From positions 248,001 through 312,000 of the forward strand of contig NZ_LAPV01000093.1 in the NCBI RefSeq assembly GCF_000971275.1: 64,000 nt of DNA. The letters are read 5' to 3'. The DNA comes from Devosia psychrophila (lineage in GTDB: Bacteria > Pseudomonadota > Alphaproteobacteria > Rhizobiales > Devosiaceae). Position 1 is the stretch's first letter, and every line of letters begins with the position of its first letter. The notes below the pieces were generated by a model, which did no database searches, was not told the origin of the DNA, and saw only the letters and a program-made list of their open reading frames with translations. Position numbers and translations under genes: made by a program. This document shows, piece by piece, positions 34,818 through 44,595 of the stretch.

Positions 34818-36740
34818 ATGAATTTCCGCAATATTCCGGTCCTGCAGAAGCTGGTTCTGACGGTCGTTTTGATGGGTGTCGTCGCCACCGCCATCGCCGC
34901 CATCGGCTGGCGTGAATTGAGCTCGTTGACCACCGTGATGAACCGCGTCGGCGCCAGCGAAGTCGCGGCGCGCGAAGCCATGGACCTGCGCATGGACGTC
35001 ATCGCGATCAGCCGCATGACCTACCAGTTGACGCTGGACCCGGCCAATGCCGACTTCGTCGCCCAGGCCGAACGCCGCCAGACCGAAATGAAGGCGCGCT
35101 TCCCCACCATCGAAGCCGCCGCCGATGCTACCCAGCTCACCCAGCTCGCGGCCGTAAAGCCGGTGATGGATGCCTATTTCGGCAAGATCAACGAGATGCT
35201 GACCGTCGCGGCCGCCCAGCCGTTCGATCCCGACGCGATGAGTGACGCCCTTGCCAAGGCTCTCGCAGCCCAGCTCGTCGTCACCGATACGATCAAGGTC
35301 TACAGCACCTATTCGGGTGAGCAGATGGCCACCATGCGCGCCAGTGCCGAAGCGTCGGCGTTCAACGCCAAGCTGACCCTCGCCATCTCGGCTGCCGTCG
35401 GCATCATCGTGGGCGTCGGCGCCAGCCTGCTGATCGGCGGCCGCACCATCGTCAATCCGGTTCGTAACCTGACCCAGACCATGAGCGAACTGGCCGATGG
35501 CAAGCTCGACATCTCCATTGCCAATGCCGACGCGAAGGACGAAATCGGCGCCATGGCCCGTGCCGTCGAAGTGTTCCGCCAGAACGCCAAGCGCGTCGCC
35601 GCCCTCAGCGCCGAAGAGGCCGCCCGCAACCTGTCGATCGTCGAACGCGCCGACATGATGTCGCTGTTGCAGGCCGAACTCGGCTCGGTGATGAAGGCGG
35701 CCAGCGCCGGCAATTTCGCCCAGCGCGTGCCGACCGATTTCAGCGATAGCGAACTCAACAACCTTGCCAACAGCGTCAATGGCCTGGTCGACACCGTCGA
35801 CCGCGGCCTGGCCGAGACCGGCACCGTGCTGTCGGCCATCGCCAATACCGACCTGACCCAGCGCGTCACCGGCCATTACGAAGGCGCCTTCGGAGCGCTG
35901 AAGAACAACACCAATGCGGTAGCCGAAAAGCTGGCCGACATCGTCGCCCAGCTGCGCGGCACGTCGCGCTCGCTGAAAACCGCAACCAGCGAAATCCTCG
36001 CCGGCGCCAACGATCTCAGCGAACGCACCACCCGCCAGGCCGCGACCATCGAACAGACCTCGGCGGCCATGGAGCAGCTCGCCACCACCGTCATGGAAAA
36101 CGCCAAGCGCGCCCAGGATGCCAATGGCAATGCCACCAAGGTCACCATCTCGGCCGAACAGGGCGGCGCCGTGATGGCTCAGGCGACCGGCGCCATGGAG
36201 CGGATCACAACCTCCTCGGCCAAGATTTCCAACATCATCGGCCTGATCGATGACATCGCGTTCCAGACCAATCTTTTGGCCTTGAACGCTTCGGTCGAAG
36301 CTGCCCGTGCGGGCGATGCCGGCAAGGGCTTTGCGGTCGTCGCCGTCGAAGTTCGTCGCCTGGCCCAGTCCGCCGCTTCGGCCTCGGCCGACGTCAAGGT
36401 GCTGATCGAGCAGAGCGCCAAGGAAGTCAAAGACGGCAGTCGCCTGGTTGCCGACGCCGCCGAGCGCCTCAACGGCATGCTGGAAGGCGTCCGCTCCAGC
36501 TCGACCCTGATGGAAGGCATTTCACGCGACAGCCAGGAACAGTCGACCGGTATCACCGAAGTCAGCATCGCCGTCCGCCAGATGGATGAAATGACCCAGC
36601 ACAACGCCGCGCTCGTTGAAGAAATGAACGCCGCCATTGAGCAGACCGAAAACCAGGCCACCCAGCTGGACGCGATTGTGGAGATATTCAAGGTCAACGA
36701 GACCCCCACCGCCCGCCGCGGCCTGTCCCGCGCTGCTTAA
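34818..36740 (+). CDS. Methyl-accepting chemotaxis protein
   Basis: Chemoreceptor of 640 residues. Membrane segments lie at about 10-32 and 190-212, with an all-helical periplasmic ligand domain between them. A HAMP domain follows ([22 protein letters not shown]), then a long signalling coiled coil whose hairpin tip is [37 protein letters not shown] in pieces. No C-terminal pentapeptide for CheR docking is seen. The ATG at 34818 ([11 protein letters not shown]) is preferred over an upstream in-frame start. No che genes are adjacent. A family A repeat and an intrinsic terminator follow. Confidence 0.93.
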   Translation: MNFRNIPVLQKLVLTVVLMGVVATAIAAIGWRELSSLTTVMNRVGASEVAAREAMDLRMDVIAISRMTYQLTLDPANADFVAQAERRQTEMKARFPTIEAAADATQLTQLAAVKPVMDAYFGKINEMLTVAAAQPFDPDAMSDALAKALAAQLVVTDTIKVYSTYSGEQMATMRASAEASAFNAKLTLAISAAVGIIVGVGASLLIGGRTIVNPVRNLTQTMSELADGKLDISIANADAKDEIGAMARAVEVFRQNAKRVAALSAEEAARNLSIVERADMMSLLQAELGSVMKAASAGNFAQRVPTDFSDSELNNLANSVNGLVDTVDRGLAETGTVLSAIANTDLTQRVTGHYEGAFGALKNNTNAVAEKLADIVAQLRGTSRSLKTATSEILAGANDLSERTTRQAATIEQTSAAMEQLATTVMENAKRAQDANGNATKVTISAEQGGAVMAQATGAMERITTSSAKISNIIGLIDDIAFQTNLLALNASVEAARAGDAGKGFAVVAVEVRRLAQSAASASADVKVLIEQSAKEVKDGSRLVADAAERLNGMLEGVRSSSTLMEGISRDSQEQSTGITEVSIAVRQMDEMTQHNAALVEEMNAAIEQTENQATQLDAIVEIFKVNETPTARRGLSRAA

Positions 36741-36774
36741 CTCTGAACTTGTAGCCGCCAATCGTCCAACATCC

Positions 36775-36887
36775 ACGGTGTCACCCCGGCCTTGAGCCGG
36801 GGCCCATCCCGAAATAACGCCGCCGCCGCAAGGTGGTCCATCCAGACATCTCAGGATGGATCCCGGCTCAAGGCCGGGATGACATCG
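36775..36887. repeat. Palindromic repeat element, family A, copy 3
   Basis: Left arm CACCCCGGCCTTGAGCCGGG (36783 on) and right arm CCCGGCTCAAGGCCGGGATG (36862-36881) match copies 1 and 2. The middle is about 20 bases shorter than in copy 2, so the element has a variable centre and conserved ends. It follows the chemoreceptor gene. Confidence 0.75.
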
Positions 36888-36915
36888 AAGTTTGTTAGGC
36901 ATCGTCGAAATACAA

Positions 36916-36950
36916 AACGCCGGGGCTCACACCCCGGCGTTCCTGTTTTT
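36916..36950. terminator. Intrinsic terminator between chemoreceptor and ABC exporter
   Basis: AACGCCGGGG (36916-36925) pairs perfectly with CCCCGGCGTT (36932-36941) around a 6-base loop, followed by CCTGTTTTT on the plus strand. It lies between two convergent genes and probably stops both transcripts. Confidence 0.85.
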
Positions 36951-38751
36951 ATGCAACCAGCCCCTTGGTCAGTTCCAGCGCCTGCCGCTCGAACAGCCGC
37001 CGGTAAATCCCGCCATTGAGCCGGATCAGCGACTGGTGATCGCCCTCTTCGACGATGCGACCCTTGTCGAACACCAGCAGCCGGTCCAGCGCCCGCACCG
37101 TCGACAACCGGTGGGCGATGACCAGCGTCGTCCGCCCGACCATCAGCCGCTCCATCGCCTCCTGGATCTGCACTTCGCTCTCGCTGTCGAGGCTCGAGGT
37201 TGCCTCGTCGAGGATCAGCACCCGCGCATCCGCCAGAAACGCCCGCGCAATGGCAACGCGCTGACGCTCGCCGCCCGACAGCTTGACGCCGCGCTCGCCC
37301 ACCATGGTCTCATAGCCCTTGGGCAGGTTGACGATGAAGTCATGCGCATTGGCCTGCTCCGCCGCCAGCTCGATCTCGGCACGCGTGGCGCCGGGGCGGG
37401 CATAGGCGATGTTCTCGGCCAGCGTCCGGTGAAACAGGATCGGCTCCTGTTGTACGATAGCAATCTGCCCGCGCAGGCTCGACTGCTGCACATCGGCGAT
37501 GTTGCTCCCGTCGATGGTGATGGCGCCTTGGTTGACGTCATAGAGCCGCTGAATCAGCTTGACGAAGGTCGTCTTGCCCGACCCAGAATGCCCGACAAGG
37601 CCCACGCGCTGCCCCGGCTCGATCTTGACCGAGAAATCGCGATACAGCGGCGTGCGGTGCGAACCATACTGGAACGTCACGTTGTCGAAGGCGATGGCGC
37701 CCTCGCCGATGCGGATTTCCGGCGCAGCCTTCATGTCCTCGATGCCGTAGGTCTGGCGGTCGAGCGCCACCAGTTCTTCCATGTCGTTGACCGAGCGCTG
37801 CAGGTTGCGAATGTGCTGGCCGACGTCGCGCAGGTGACCCTGCAACACGAAGAACATGGTCAGAACGAAGGTGATATCGCCTGGCGTTGCCGCACCCTGC
37901 TGCCACAGCAACAGCGCCGTGCCGAGGATCGCCGCCTGCATCACGGCCATCATCAGGCCCTGCGCACCGCCGTTGAGCGTGCCGCGCTGCCACAGCCGCT
38001 TGGTGCGCTTGCGCCACTTGCCGACCACCTTGGCGAGGATCGCTTCTTCGCGCGTTTCAGCGCCGAAGGCCTTGACCACCGAATTGCAGCTGACAGCATC
38101 GGCCAGGGCGCCACCCATGCGGGTGTCCCAGCTATTGGCCAGCGTGCCGGCGGGCGCGACAAAGCTTACCGACAACCAGGTGGTGACGCCGACATAGATC
38201 AGCGAGCCGAGCCCCACGACGAGGCCCATCACCGGCCAGAACATGCCCAGGATCACGCTGGCCCCAACCAGCATTACCAGTGAGGGCAAAAGCGCAATCA
38301 GCAGCACGTCGTTGAGCAGGTCGATGGCGCCCGAGCCGCGCGTGATCTTGCGCACGGTCGAGCCGGCAAAGCTGTTGGCATGCCAGTCGGTCGAGAAACG
38401 CTGCACCCGAACAAACGCATCGGTGATGACGTCATTCATTACCTTGAGCGTGAACGGGATCAAATTGAAAAACACGAACTGCCGCAGGATCACTGAGCCG
38501 AGATACAGCGCAGTCATGGTCGCGAAGGCAGTGACGGCCGGAATCCAGAACGCGTCGTCCTGCCCGCTGCCCGAAGCAACGGCGTCGACCAGCCGGCCTG
38601 CAAAAATGGGGCTGAACGCTTCGGCCAGCGTTGCCGCCAGCACGAGCAGGGCGATGAAAGCCGCACGAACCGGTTGCTTGGCCCAGTGACGGAAAGTAAA
38701 GCCGAGCACGTTGGAAAACGCGTCGGCCTTGAAGAGCTTCTTGGAACTCAT
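36949..38751 (-). CDS. ABC exporter, fused membrane and ATPase domains
   Basis: Half-transporter of 600 residues that should work as a homodimer. Residues 25-325 hold six membrane segments of the MsbA/LmrA type; the ATPase has Walker A GHSGSGKTTFVKLIQRLYD, signature KLSGGERQRVAIARAFL and Walker B VLILDEATSSLD. Substrates of this family range from lipids to drugs and peptides; nothing nearby narrows it. It is monocistronic, converging on the chemoreceptor. Confidence 0.9.
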   Translation of the reverse strand: MSSKKLFKADAFSNVLGFTFRHWAKQPVRAAFIALLVLAATLAEAFSPIFAGRLVDAVASGSGQDDAFWIPAVTAFATMTALYLGSVILRQFVFFNLIPFTLKVMNDVITDAFVRVQRFSTDWHANSFAGSTVRKITRGSGAIDLLNDVLLIALLPSLVMLVGASVILGMFWPVMGLVVGLGSLIYVGVTTWLSVSFVAPAGTLANSWDTRMGGALADAVSCNSVVKAFGAETREEAILAKVVGKWRKRTKRLWQRGTLNGGAQGLMMAVMQAAILGTALLLWQQGAATPGDITFVLTMFFVLQGHLRDVGQHIRNLQRSVNDMEELVALDRQTYGIEDMKAAPEIRIGEGAIAFDNVTFQYGSHRTPLYRDFSVKIEPGQRVGLVGHSGSGKTTFVKLIQRLYDVNQGAITIDGSNIADVQQSSLRGQIAIVQQEPILFHRTLAENIAYARPGATRAEIELAAEQANAHDFIVNLPKGYETMVGERGVKLSGGERQRVAIARAFLADARVLILDEATSSLDSESEVQIQEAMERLMVGRTTLVIAHRLSTVRALDRLLVFDKGRIVEEGDHQSLIRLNGGIYRRLFERQALELTKGLVA

Positions 38752-39123
38752 ATTGGCAGTCCGGCACCGTTCTCCGGCAACCGGCCCTCAAAACAGAGAG
38801 ATGAAAAGCACAGCCAGAACGGGGCGAAATAATCCCGTCAGATCAATCGGGCTGTAAAGGGGAAACCGCTGGCGGCCGCAAGGGGGGCCGCGAATGGCAA
38901 TAACCTAAAGTCTGGTCATACCAATGCGAGGGAGGCAGATGAACATTACTGGCATTCACGTCTCCCCAGCTTGAATCTATAGCAGTGGACGTTTTGTAAC
39001 CAAACCGTCTGCAATTGCCAACGGGGTATTTTGATAGCGCACAGGTGATGATGCGGAAAAGACACAGGGGGCGTTCGCGGAGGTGAGGTGTTGAGTAAGA
39101 GGGTACCCCCAACAAGGACGCTC
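38752..39123. other. Intergenic region without a recognised gene
   Basis: About 370 bases upstream of the ABC exporter. It holds a GC-rich patch GCGGCCGCAAGGGGGGCCGC (about 38873-38892) and a GAGGGTACCCCCAACAAGG block similar to one near 22.9 kb. No open frame here has good start signals or composition. Confidence 0.4.
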
Positions 39124-39240
39124 TCACTTCCCCGCCCGAAACACCTCCACATCACGCGTCACCCATTGCGCGTATCCCAGCCCAACCATGAACACGCCAA
39201 ACATTCCCACCACGGCGCCCAGCACCAATCCTGCAGCCAT
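39124..39240 (-). CDS. 38-residue single-span membrane microprotein
   Basis: A short open frame reads MAAGLVLGAVVGMFGVFMVGLG followed by a basic, polar tail YAQWVTRDVEVFRAGK (shown in two parts). It is one long glycine-rich hydrophobic helix plus a cytoplasmic or periplasmic tail, with GGAG 7 bases before the ATG. An FNR/FixK-like site lies 54 bases upstream, so low-oxygen expression is plausible. It looks like a small inner-membrane subunit or regulator, but I recognise no family. It was missed by a length cut-off and rests on sequence reading alone. Confidence 0.6.
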   Translation of the reverse strand: MAAGLVLGAVVGMFGVFMVGLGYAQWVTRDVEVFRAGK

Positions 39241-39293
39241 TGCCCGTCTCCTTGAAAACCTGCCGCACCCTCCTCCCACCCCGACTTTCGCGC

Positions 39294-39307
39294 TTGATCC
39301 AGGTCAA
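39294..39307. promoter_or_regulatory. FNR/FixK-like anaerobox
   Basis: TTGAT-CCAG-GTCAA differs from the TTGAT-N4-ATCAA consensus at one base. Its centre is 60 bases from the ATG of the microprotein on minus and about 100 bases from the aminopeptidase ATG on plus; a class II promoter at -41.5 is geometrically possible for either. Confidence 0.5.
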
Positions 39308-39399
39308 CGGATTTTCCGATTGGTGCGGGTGGCAATGATCGCAACCGGGCGGTAACCTCCCTGCCAACCAGACTCAAAAACCAAGAGGCATTCGCCCAA

Positions 39400-40632
39400 A
39401 TGACTATCGATCCCGTCAAGCTCGACAAGCTCGCTCAGGTCGCCATCAAGGTCGGCCTGCAACTCGCCGAGGGCCAGGACCTGGTGATGACCGCGCCGAT
39501 GACCGCCGCTCCGCTGGTCCGTCGCATCACCGAGCATGCCTACAAGGCCGGCGCCGGTCTCGTCACCACCATCTATTCCGACGAGGAAGCCACCCTCGCC
39601 CGCTACAAGCACGCCAATAGCGCCAGCTTCGACAAGGCCGCCGGCTGGCTCTATTCGGGCATGGCCGACGCCTTCAAGAACAACGCCGCGCGTCTTGCCA
39701 TCTCGGGCGACAATCCGATGATGCTGGCCGGCCAAGACCCTGAAAAAGTCACCCGCGCCATGCGCGCTAATTCGGCCGCCTACAAGCCGGCGCTGCAGCT
39801 GATCACCGGCTTCGACATCAACTGGAACATCGTCTCCTATCCGACGACGGCCTGGGCCAAGCTGGTGTTCCCCAACGACAGCGAAGAGGAGGCCGTCAGC
39901 AAGCTCGCCGATGCCATCTTCAAGGCGTCACGCGTCGACCAGGACGACCCGATCGCCGCCTGGGCCGAGCATAATGCCAACTTGAAAAAGCGCTGGACCT
40001 GGCTCAACGGCAAGTCCTTTGCCTCGCTGCATTACACCGGCCCCGGCACCGATCTCACCGTTGGTCTCGCCGATGGCCATCGCTGGAAGGGCGGCGCATC
40101 GGAGGCGAAGAATGGCATCACCTGCAACCCCAACATTCCGACCGAGGAAGTCTTCACCACGCCGCACAAGCTGCGCGTTGACGGGTATGTCGCCGGCACC
40201 AAGCCGCTCAGCCACAATGGTGCGCTGATCGAAGAAATGCAGGCCCGCTTCGAGGGCGGCAAGCTGGTCGAGTTCAAGGCCGGCAAAAACGGCGACCTGT
40301 TCAACAAAGTGCTTGATACCGACGAGGGCGGCCGTCGTCTCGGCGAAGTGGCCCTGGTGCCGCATTCATCGCCGATCTCAGCCTCGGGCATCCTGTTTTT
40401 CAACACGCTGTACGACGAAAACGCGTCCTGCCACATTGCGCAGGGCCAGTGTTATTCGGACTGCTTCGTAGGCGGCAAGGACCTCACCCAGGAACAGATT
40501 TCGGCACAGGGCGGCAACACCTCCAACATCCATATCGACTGGATGATCGGCAGCGACAAGATCGACATCAACGGCGTGCATGCCGATGGAACAACCGAGC
40601 CCGTCATGCGCGGCGGCGAGTGGGCGAACTGA
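39400..40632 (+). CDS. Aminopeptidase, M29 family
   Basis: Metal-dependent cytosolic aminopeptidase of 410 residues, the usual length for the AmpS/AmpT group. Recognisable parts are the N-terminal KLDKLAQVAIKVGLQLAEGQ and the C-terminal metal-binding part with EVALVPHSSPIS, ENASCHIAQGQCY and NIHIDWMIGSD (H-x-D). It releases N-terminal residues from peptides. The next gene begins two bases after its stop, so the two are co-transcribed although no pathway link is obvious. Confidence 0.9.
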   Translation: MTIDPVKLDKLAQVAIKVGLQLAEGQDLVMTAPMTAAPLVRRITEHAYKAGAGLVTTIYSDEEATLARYKHANSASFDKAAGWLYSGMADAFKNNAARLAISGDNPMMLAGQDPEKVTRAMRANSAAYKPALQLITGFDINWNIVSYPTTAWAKLVFPNDSEEEAVSKLADAIFKASRVDQDDPIAAWAEHNANLKKRWTWLNGKSFASLHYTGPGTDLTVGLADGHRWKGGASEAKNGITCNPNIPTEEVFTTPHKLRVDGYVAGTKPLSHNGALIEEMQARFEGGKLVEFKAGKNGDLFNKVLDTDEGGRRLGEVALVPHSSPISASGILFFNTLYDENASCHIAQGQCYSDCFVGGKDLTQEQISAQGGNTSNIHIDWMIGSDKIDINGVHADGTTEPVMRGGEWAN

Positions 40633-40634
40633 AC

Positions 40635-41378
40635 ATGACCGAAACACTTCAGGATTTCGCCGCTCGCCTGGTTGCCGGCCACGATGGCGGCCCGCTGGTC
40701 GAGAGCTTTCCCGTCGATCTGGTGCCGACCGACCGGTCCGGCATCTACGCCATTCAGGATGCCATCATTGCCCACACCGGACCGGTCGGCGGCTGGAAAG
40801 TGATGGCCGGTGGTCAAGGGGAGCCGATGTGCTCGCCGATCCCGGCCAACCGCTACTACGTCGACGGCGAGAGTATCAGTTCCACCCAGCATCGCTTCGT
40901 GCTGGCGGAGATTGAAGTGGCGGTGAAGCTGGGCAGCGACCTGCCTGCCGGCGCCGAAGCGGCAGAGGTCGAGGCGGCAATCGCCAGCATTCACCCAGCC
41001 ATGGAAATGGTCGGAAGCCCGTTCGTTGATCGTGACAAGATCGATAGCATGGCCAAAAACGGCGACCTGCAGAGCAATGGCGCGGTAGTGGTGGGGTCGG
41101 CCTTGGACAATGCCATCAAGGCCGATCTTGCCACTCTAAAAGTCAGTCTGCGCCTTGACGGCGTCGAGGCCAAATCGACCGACACTGGCGCCGACTGGGC
41201 GGCCATCGTCGAAGCCGTGCGCTGGCTCGCCAGCCACGCTGCTTCGCGCGGCCTGCCATTGCAGGCTGGCCAGGTCATCATCACCGGTGCGCGCGCGCTC
41301 GCGCCCCAGGCGACCGCGCACCTCATCGAGGGCGATATGGGCGCCTGGGGTAAAGTCACCGCAAGGATGACGTACTGA
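40635..41378 (+). CDS. 2-keto-4-pentenoate hydratase family protein
   Basis: Member of the MhpD hydratase branch of the fumarylacetoacetate hydrolase superfamily, 247 residues. It shows YAIQDAIIAHTGPVGGWKV near the start and the acidic metal-binding VLAEIEVAVKLGSDLP segment. Known relatives hydrate 2-keto-4-enoates in aromatic catabolism or act in sugar-acid breakdown. The ATG at 40635 follows the aminopeptidase stop immediately. It lies next to a fuconate dehydratase gene, but on the opposite strand, so membership in that pathway is only a possibility. Confidence 0.82.
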   Translation: MTETLQDFAARLVAGHDGGPLVESFPVDLVPTDRSGIYAIQDAIIAHTGPVGGWKVMAGGQGEPMCSPIPANRYYVDGESISSTQHRFVLAEIEVAVKLGSDLPAGAEAAEVEAAIASIHPAMEMVGSPFVDRDKIDSMAKNGDLQSNGAVVVGSALDNAIKADLATLKVSLRLDGVEAKSTDTGADWAAIVEAVRWLASHAASRGLPLQAGQVIITGARALAPQATAHLIEGDMGAWGKVTARMTY

Positions 41379-41404
41379 CGCTTGCCTCAGGACAATTTTC
41401 TTGG

Positions 41405-41475
41405 GCGGCCACCCTCCCCCTTGAGGGGAGGGAAAGCGAGATAGGACTCAACCCTCAAGGGGGAAGAGTATCGGT
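41405..41475. repeat. Partial GC-rich repeat between convergent genes
   Basis: CCACCCTCCCCCTTGAGGGG followed by AGGG, and a second half with CAACCCTCAAGGGGGAAG, form a palindromic pair related to repeat family C. It sits between the convergent hydratase and fuconate dehydratase genes and may act as a terminator. Confidence 0.5.
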
Positions 41476-41482
41476 CAAAACC

Positions 41483-42757
41483 TCAGCCGCTAAACTCATT
41501 CTCCGCGATCGACTCCGCCTTCATCTGGATCGAAAATCCCGGCAGCTTTGGCGGCATATAGGCAGCATTCCTGATTTCGCACGGCTCGATAAAGTGCTCG
41601 TGCAGGTGATCTACATATTCGATCACCCTGCCTTCCTTGGTCCCCGACACGACCAGATAATCGATCATAGACAGGTGCTGCACATATTCGCACAGGCCGA
41701 CGCCGCCGGCATGCGGCCATACCGGTAGGCCGAACTTGGCGGCCATCAGCAGCACCGACAGCACCTCGTTGAGCCCACCGATACGGCAGGCATCGATCTG
41801 CACAATGTCGATGGCGCCATCCTTGATGAACTGCTTGAACAAAATCCGGTTCTGGCACATCTCGCCCGTCGCGACCTTGACCGGCGCGATCGCCTTGCGG
41901 ATCGCCCGATGGCCCGAAACGTCATCCGGGCTGGTCGGCTCCTCGATGAAATACGGGTTGAACCGCGACAGCGCCTTGACCCAGTCGATGGCCTGATCGA
42001 CTTCCCAGACCTGGTTGGCGTCGATCATCAAAACCCGGTCCGGCCCCATAATCTCGCGCACGATTTCCAGCCGGCGGATGTCGTCGTCGAGGTCGCGACC
42101 CACCTTCATCTTGATATGCTGGAAGCCTTCGGCCACTGCCTCGGTGGCCAGCCGTTTCAGCTTTTCGTTGGAATAGCCGAGCCAACCGGCCGACGTGGTG
42201 TAGCACTGGTAGCCCTCGGCCTTGAGCTTCGCGATGCGCTCAGCTTTGCCGACTTCGGCCTTACGGAAAATTGCCAGCGCTTCTTCCGGCGTGATGGCGT
42301 CGGTGAGGTAGCGGAAATCGACGATGGCGACCAGTTGCTCGGGCGTCATGTCCGCGACCAGTTGCCACACTGGCTTGCCGGCTTCCTTGGCCAACAGGTC
42401 CCACACCGCATTGACCACGGCGCCGGTTGCCAGATGCATGGCGCCCTTGTCCGGGCCGATCCAGCGCAACTGGCTGTCGCCGGTTACATGCCGCCAGAAC
42501 CGGCCTGGGTTTTCAGCGATCCAGCTCAGCTCCAGCCCGATCACCCGGCTCTGCAACGCCTTGATCGCCGCCACCACCACCTCGTTGCCGCGCCCGATGG
42601 TGAAGGTCAGCCCGTGGCCTTCATGGTCGCCATCGGTGCCAAGAATCACATAGGCCGCCGAGTAGTCGGGATCGGGATTCATCGCATCGGAGCCATCCAG
42701 CGAAGCCGAGGTCGGGAAGCGCAGGTCGTGCGTTTTGAGGGAGGTGATCTTGGTCAT
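41483..42757 (-). CDS. L-fuconate dehydratase (enolase superfamily)
   Basis: Converts L-fuconate to 2-keto-3-deoxy-L-fuconate. The 424-residue length and the N-terminus THDLRFPTSASLDGSDAMNPDPDYS are characteristic of this family. Active-site parts are the KMKV lysine motif in QHIKMKVGRDLDDD, metal Asp in LMIDANQVWEVDQ, Glu in FIEEPTSPDD and ATGEMCQNR, and the His region VWPHAGGVGLCEYVQHL. Nearby on the same strand are a keto-deoxy-fuconate dehydrogenase-like SDR and a sugar importer, supporting non-phosphorylative L-fucose breakdown. It diverges from a diguanylate cyclase gene across 77 bases. Confidence 0.92.
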   Translation of the reverse strand: MTKITSLKTHDLRFPTSASLDGSDAMNPDPDYSAAYVILGTDGDHEGHGLTFTIGRGNEVVVAAIKALQSRVIGLELSWIAENPGRFWRHVTGDSQLRWIGPDKGAMHLATGAVVNAVWDLLAKEAGKPVWQLVADMTPEQLVAIVDFRYLTDAITPEEALAIFRKAEVGKAERIAKLKAEGYQCYTTSAGWLGYSNEKLKRLATEAVAEGFQHIKMKVGRDLDDDIRRLEIVREIMGPDRVLMIDANQVWEVDQAIDWVKALSRFNPYFIEEPTSPDDVSGHRAIRKAIAPVKVATGEMCQNRILFKQFIKDGAIDIVQIDACRIGGLNEVLSVLLMAAKFGLPVWPHAGGVGLCEYVQHLSMIDYLVVSGTKEGRVIEYVDHLHEHFIEPCEIRNAAYMPPKLPGFSIQMKAESIAENEFSG

Positions 42758-42834
42758 TTCAAACTCGACTGAACTGAAAAACTGCGACGCAGGGTTGCGT
42801 TAAGCATGCGGATTAACGGGACGGAGCAATGGTC

Positions 42835-43668
42835 ATGGCATTGTTCGCGAGCCACGGTGGACGACGGGGACGCAGGGTGATGAACAAGATTATTAGGCAG
42901 ACCTATCACCGCTATTATGTGTGGCTGCTGGGACTGGGCATGTCGGGTGCCGTTGCATTTGGAACCCTGGTCGCCATTGTCGGATCGGTGCTGACCACCG
43001 CTGTCGTCATGCTGCTGATTCCGGGGCCAAAAGACTTCTTCTGGTATGGGATGATTGTTGCCGTGGTTTCGCCTGCGCTGACAGCGCCGGGCCTTAGCTC
43101 CATCGCTTTCAAGATGGCATTTCAGCTGAACACGACACAGGCGGCGCTCAAGCTGGCGGCGGAAACCGATGCGCTCACCGGCGTTTCCAATCGCCGCTCG
43201 TTCATGACGCAGGCCGAACTGGCCTTCGCCAATGCCAAGGCGGGCGGTACGCCCTTCACCATCGTCATGATCGATATCGATCACTTCAAGGCCATCAACG
43301 ATACGCATGGCCACAGCATCGGCGACAGCGTGCTGCGCGATGTGGCGCAAGCCTGCCAGGCTGCGCTGCGCGCCAGCGATTGTTTCGCGCGCTTCGGTGG
43401 CGAGGAATTCGTTGCGCTGCTGCAGCTGACCGATACGGCCGGCGCCACGGCCGTCGCCGAAATCCTGCGCAAGACCGTCGCGGTACTGGCGTTCGAAAAC
43501 CGCATGCCGCCGACCGTCACGGTCAGCCTTGGGGTCGCCAGCTATCTCGCGAGCAGCGAAAGCCTGCATGATATCCTCAATGAAGCCGATCGGCAGCTCT
43601 ATGCGGCCAAGGCCGCCGGCCGAAATCGGGTGATGGTGTCGGCAACTGCGGTGCGCCGGGCGTCCTGA
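42835..43668 (+). CDS. Membrane diguanylate cyclase
   Basis: Predicted cyclic di-GMP synthase of 277 residues. Two membrane segments (about residues 28-58 and 65-90) anchor a C-terminal GGDEF domain starting ETDALTGVSNRRSF. The active site is GGEEF in CFARFGGEEFVALLQ, and RASD five residues earlier is the inhibitory site. No sensory domain other than the membrane part is visible. GGAG lies 8 bases before the ATG at 42835; ATG 42829 is possible. It interrupts the sugar-acid genes and reads against them. Confidence 0.88.
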   Translation: MALFASHGGRRGRRVMNKIIRQTYHRYYVWLLGLGMSGAVAFGTLVAIVGSVLTTAVVMLLIPGPKDFFWYGMIVAVVSPALTAPGLSSIAFKMAFQLNTTQAALKLAAETDALTGVSNRRSFMTQAELAFANAKAGGTPFTIVMIDIDHFKAINDTHGHSIGDSVLRDVAQACQAALRASDCFARFGGEEFVALLQLTDTAGATAVAEILRKTVAVLAFENRMPPTVTVSLGVASYLASSESLHDILNEADRQLYAAKAAGRNRVMVSATAVRRAS

Positions 43669-43670
43669 AC

Positions 43671-44402
43671 TCAGGCGGTCCAGCCGCCGTCGATGATGTG
43701 AATCTGGCCCGTCGTATAGGTCGCGCCGGCCAGATAAACCGCCAAGTCTGCAACCTCTTCAGGGCGCGCGATACGGCCGATCGGCTGGCGGGCGATAAAG
43801 GCTGCCTTGGCCGCCTCGAAATCGCCGGTCGCGTGCCAACGCTCGTGCAGGCTGGGACTGTCCACCGTGCCAGGGCAGATGGCGTTCACGCGGATGCCCT
43901 TGGTGGTGTAGTCGCTAGCGATCGACTTGGTCAGCCCGATCACTGCGGCCTTGGAAATCGAATAGGCGGCGCGGTTGGGCACGCCTTTGATGGAGCTCGC
44001 GACCGTCGCCATGTTGATGATGGCGCCATCCTGGCGTTCCAGCATCTGCGGCAGCACGGCCTTGATGGTGCGGATCTGTGCCTTGACGTTGAGGTCGAAG
44101 GCGAAGTCCATGTCCTTGTCGCTCATCTCCAGCACGGCGCCGGAATGCACCACGCCGGCGCAGTTGAAGAGCACGTCGATCCGGCCAATCTCGGCCACCG
44201 CTGCGTTCACCGCATCGGCCGACAGCACGTCCAAAACGCGCGTCGTCACCGCGGCAACGCCGTCAAGCTCAGCGAGTTTGGCCGCGTTGATATCGGTGGC
44301 AATCACCTTGGCGCCAGCAGCCACGAAGGCGTCCACCGAAGCCCGGCCAATGCCTTGAGCGGCGGCGGTGATGAGAACGATTTTACCGGTGAGATCAGCC
44401 AT
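43671..44402 (-). CDS. SDR dehydrogenase, 2-keto-3-deoxy-L-fuconate dehydrogenase-like
   Basis: Short-chain dehydrogenase of 243 residues. Cofactor motif is TAAAQGIGRASVDAF, the NAG-type turn is NCAGVVHSG, and the catalytic Ser-Tyr-Lys are in ASSIKG and AAYSISKAAVIG. The ICPGTVDSPSLHERW stretch is typical of the BDH2/keto-deoxy-fuconate dehydrogenase group. It would oxidise the product of the fuconate dehydratase. AAGGAA precedes the ATG at 44402. The sugar importer genes follow upstream on the same strand. Confidence 0.87.
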   Translation of the reverse strand: MADLTGKIVLITAAAQGIGRASVDAFVAAGAKVIATDINAAKLAELDGVAAVTTRVLDVLSADAVNAAVAEIGRIDVLFNCAGVVHSGAVLEMSDKDMDFAFDLNVKAQIRTIKAVLPQMLERQDGAIINMATVASSIKGVPNRAAYSISKAAVIGLTKSIASDYTTKGIRVNAICPGTVDSPSLHERWHATGDFEAAKAAFIARQPIGRIARPEEVADLAVYLAGATYTTGQIHIIDGGWTA

Positions 44403-44464
44403 GGAAATTCCTTGCAGTTGGTCCTCCCAGGGTGAGGTTGGGCTGGCGCCCACCAGATACGCCG

Positions 44465-44585
44465 GACGGTACCTCCCCCTTGACGGGGGAGGCTAGGAGG
44501 GGGGTCGTTTAGCCCTGATCTAGGGGCCAAACTTCCCCCACTCTTGATCCCTCCCCGCAAGGGGAGGGTGTCGACTGCGAGAGTA
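44465..44585. repeat. Partial GC-rich repeats upstream of the SDR gene
   Basis: CCTCCCCCTTGACGGGGGAGG (about 44472-44492, split here as two arms of a palindrome) and CCCTCCCCGCAAGGGGAGGG (about 44550-44569) are two units of repeat family C. They lie between the importer's binding-protein gene and the SDR gene and could reduce read-through. Confidence 0.5.
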
Positions 44586-44595
44586 GCGAAAGATC

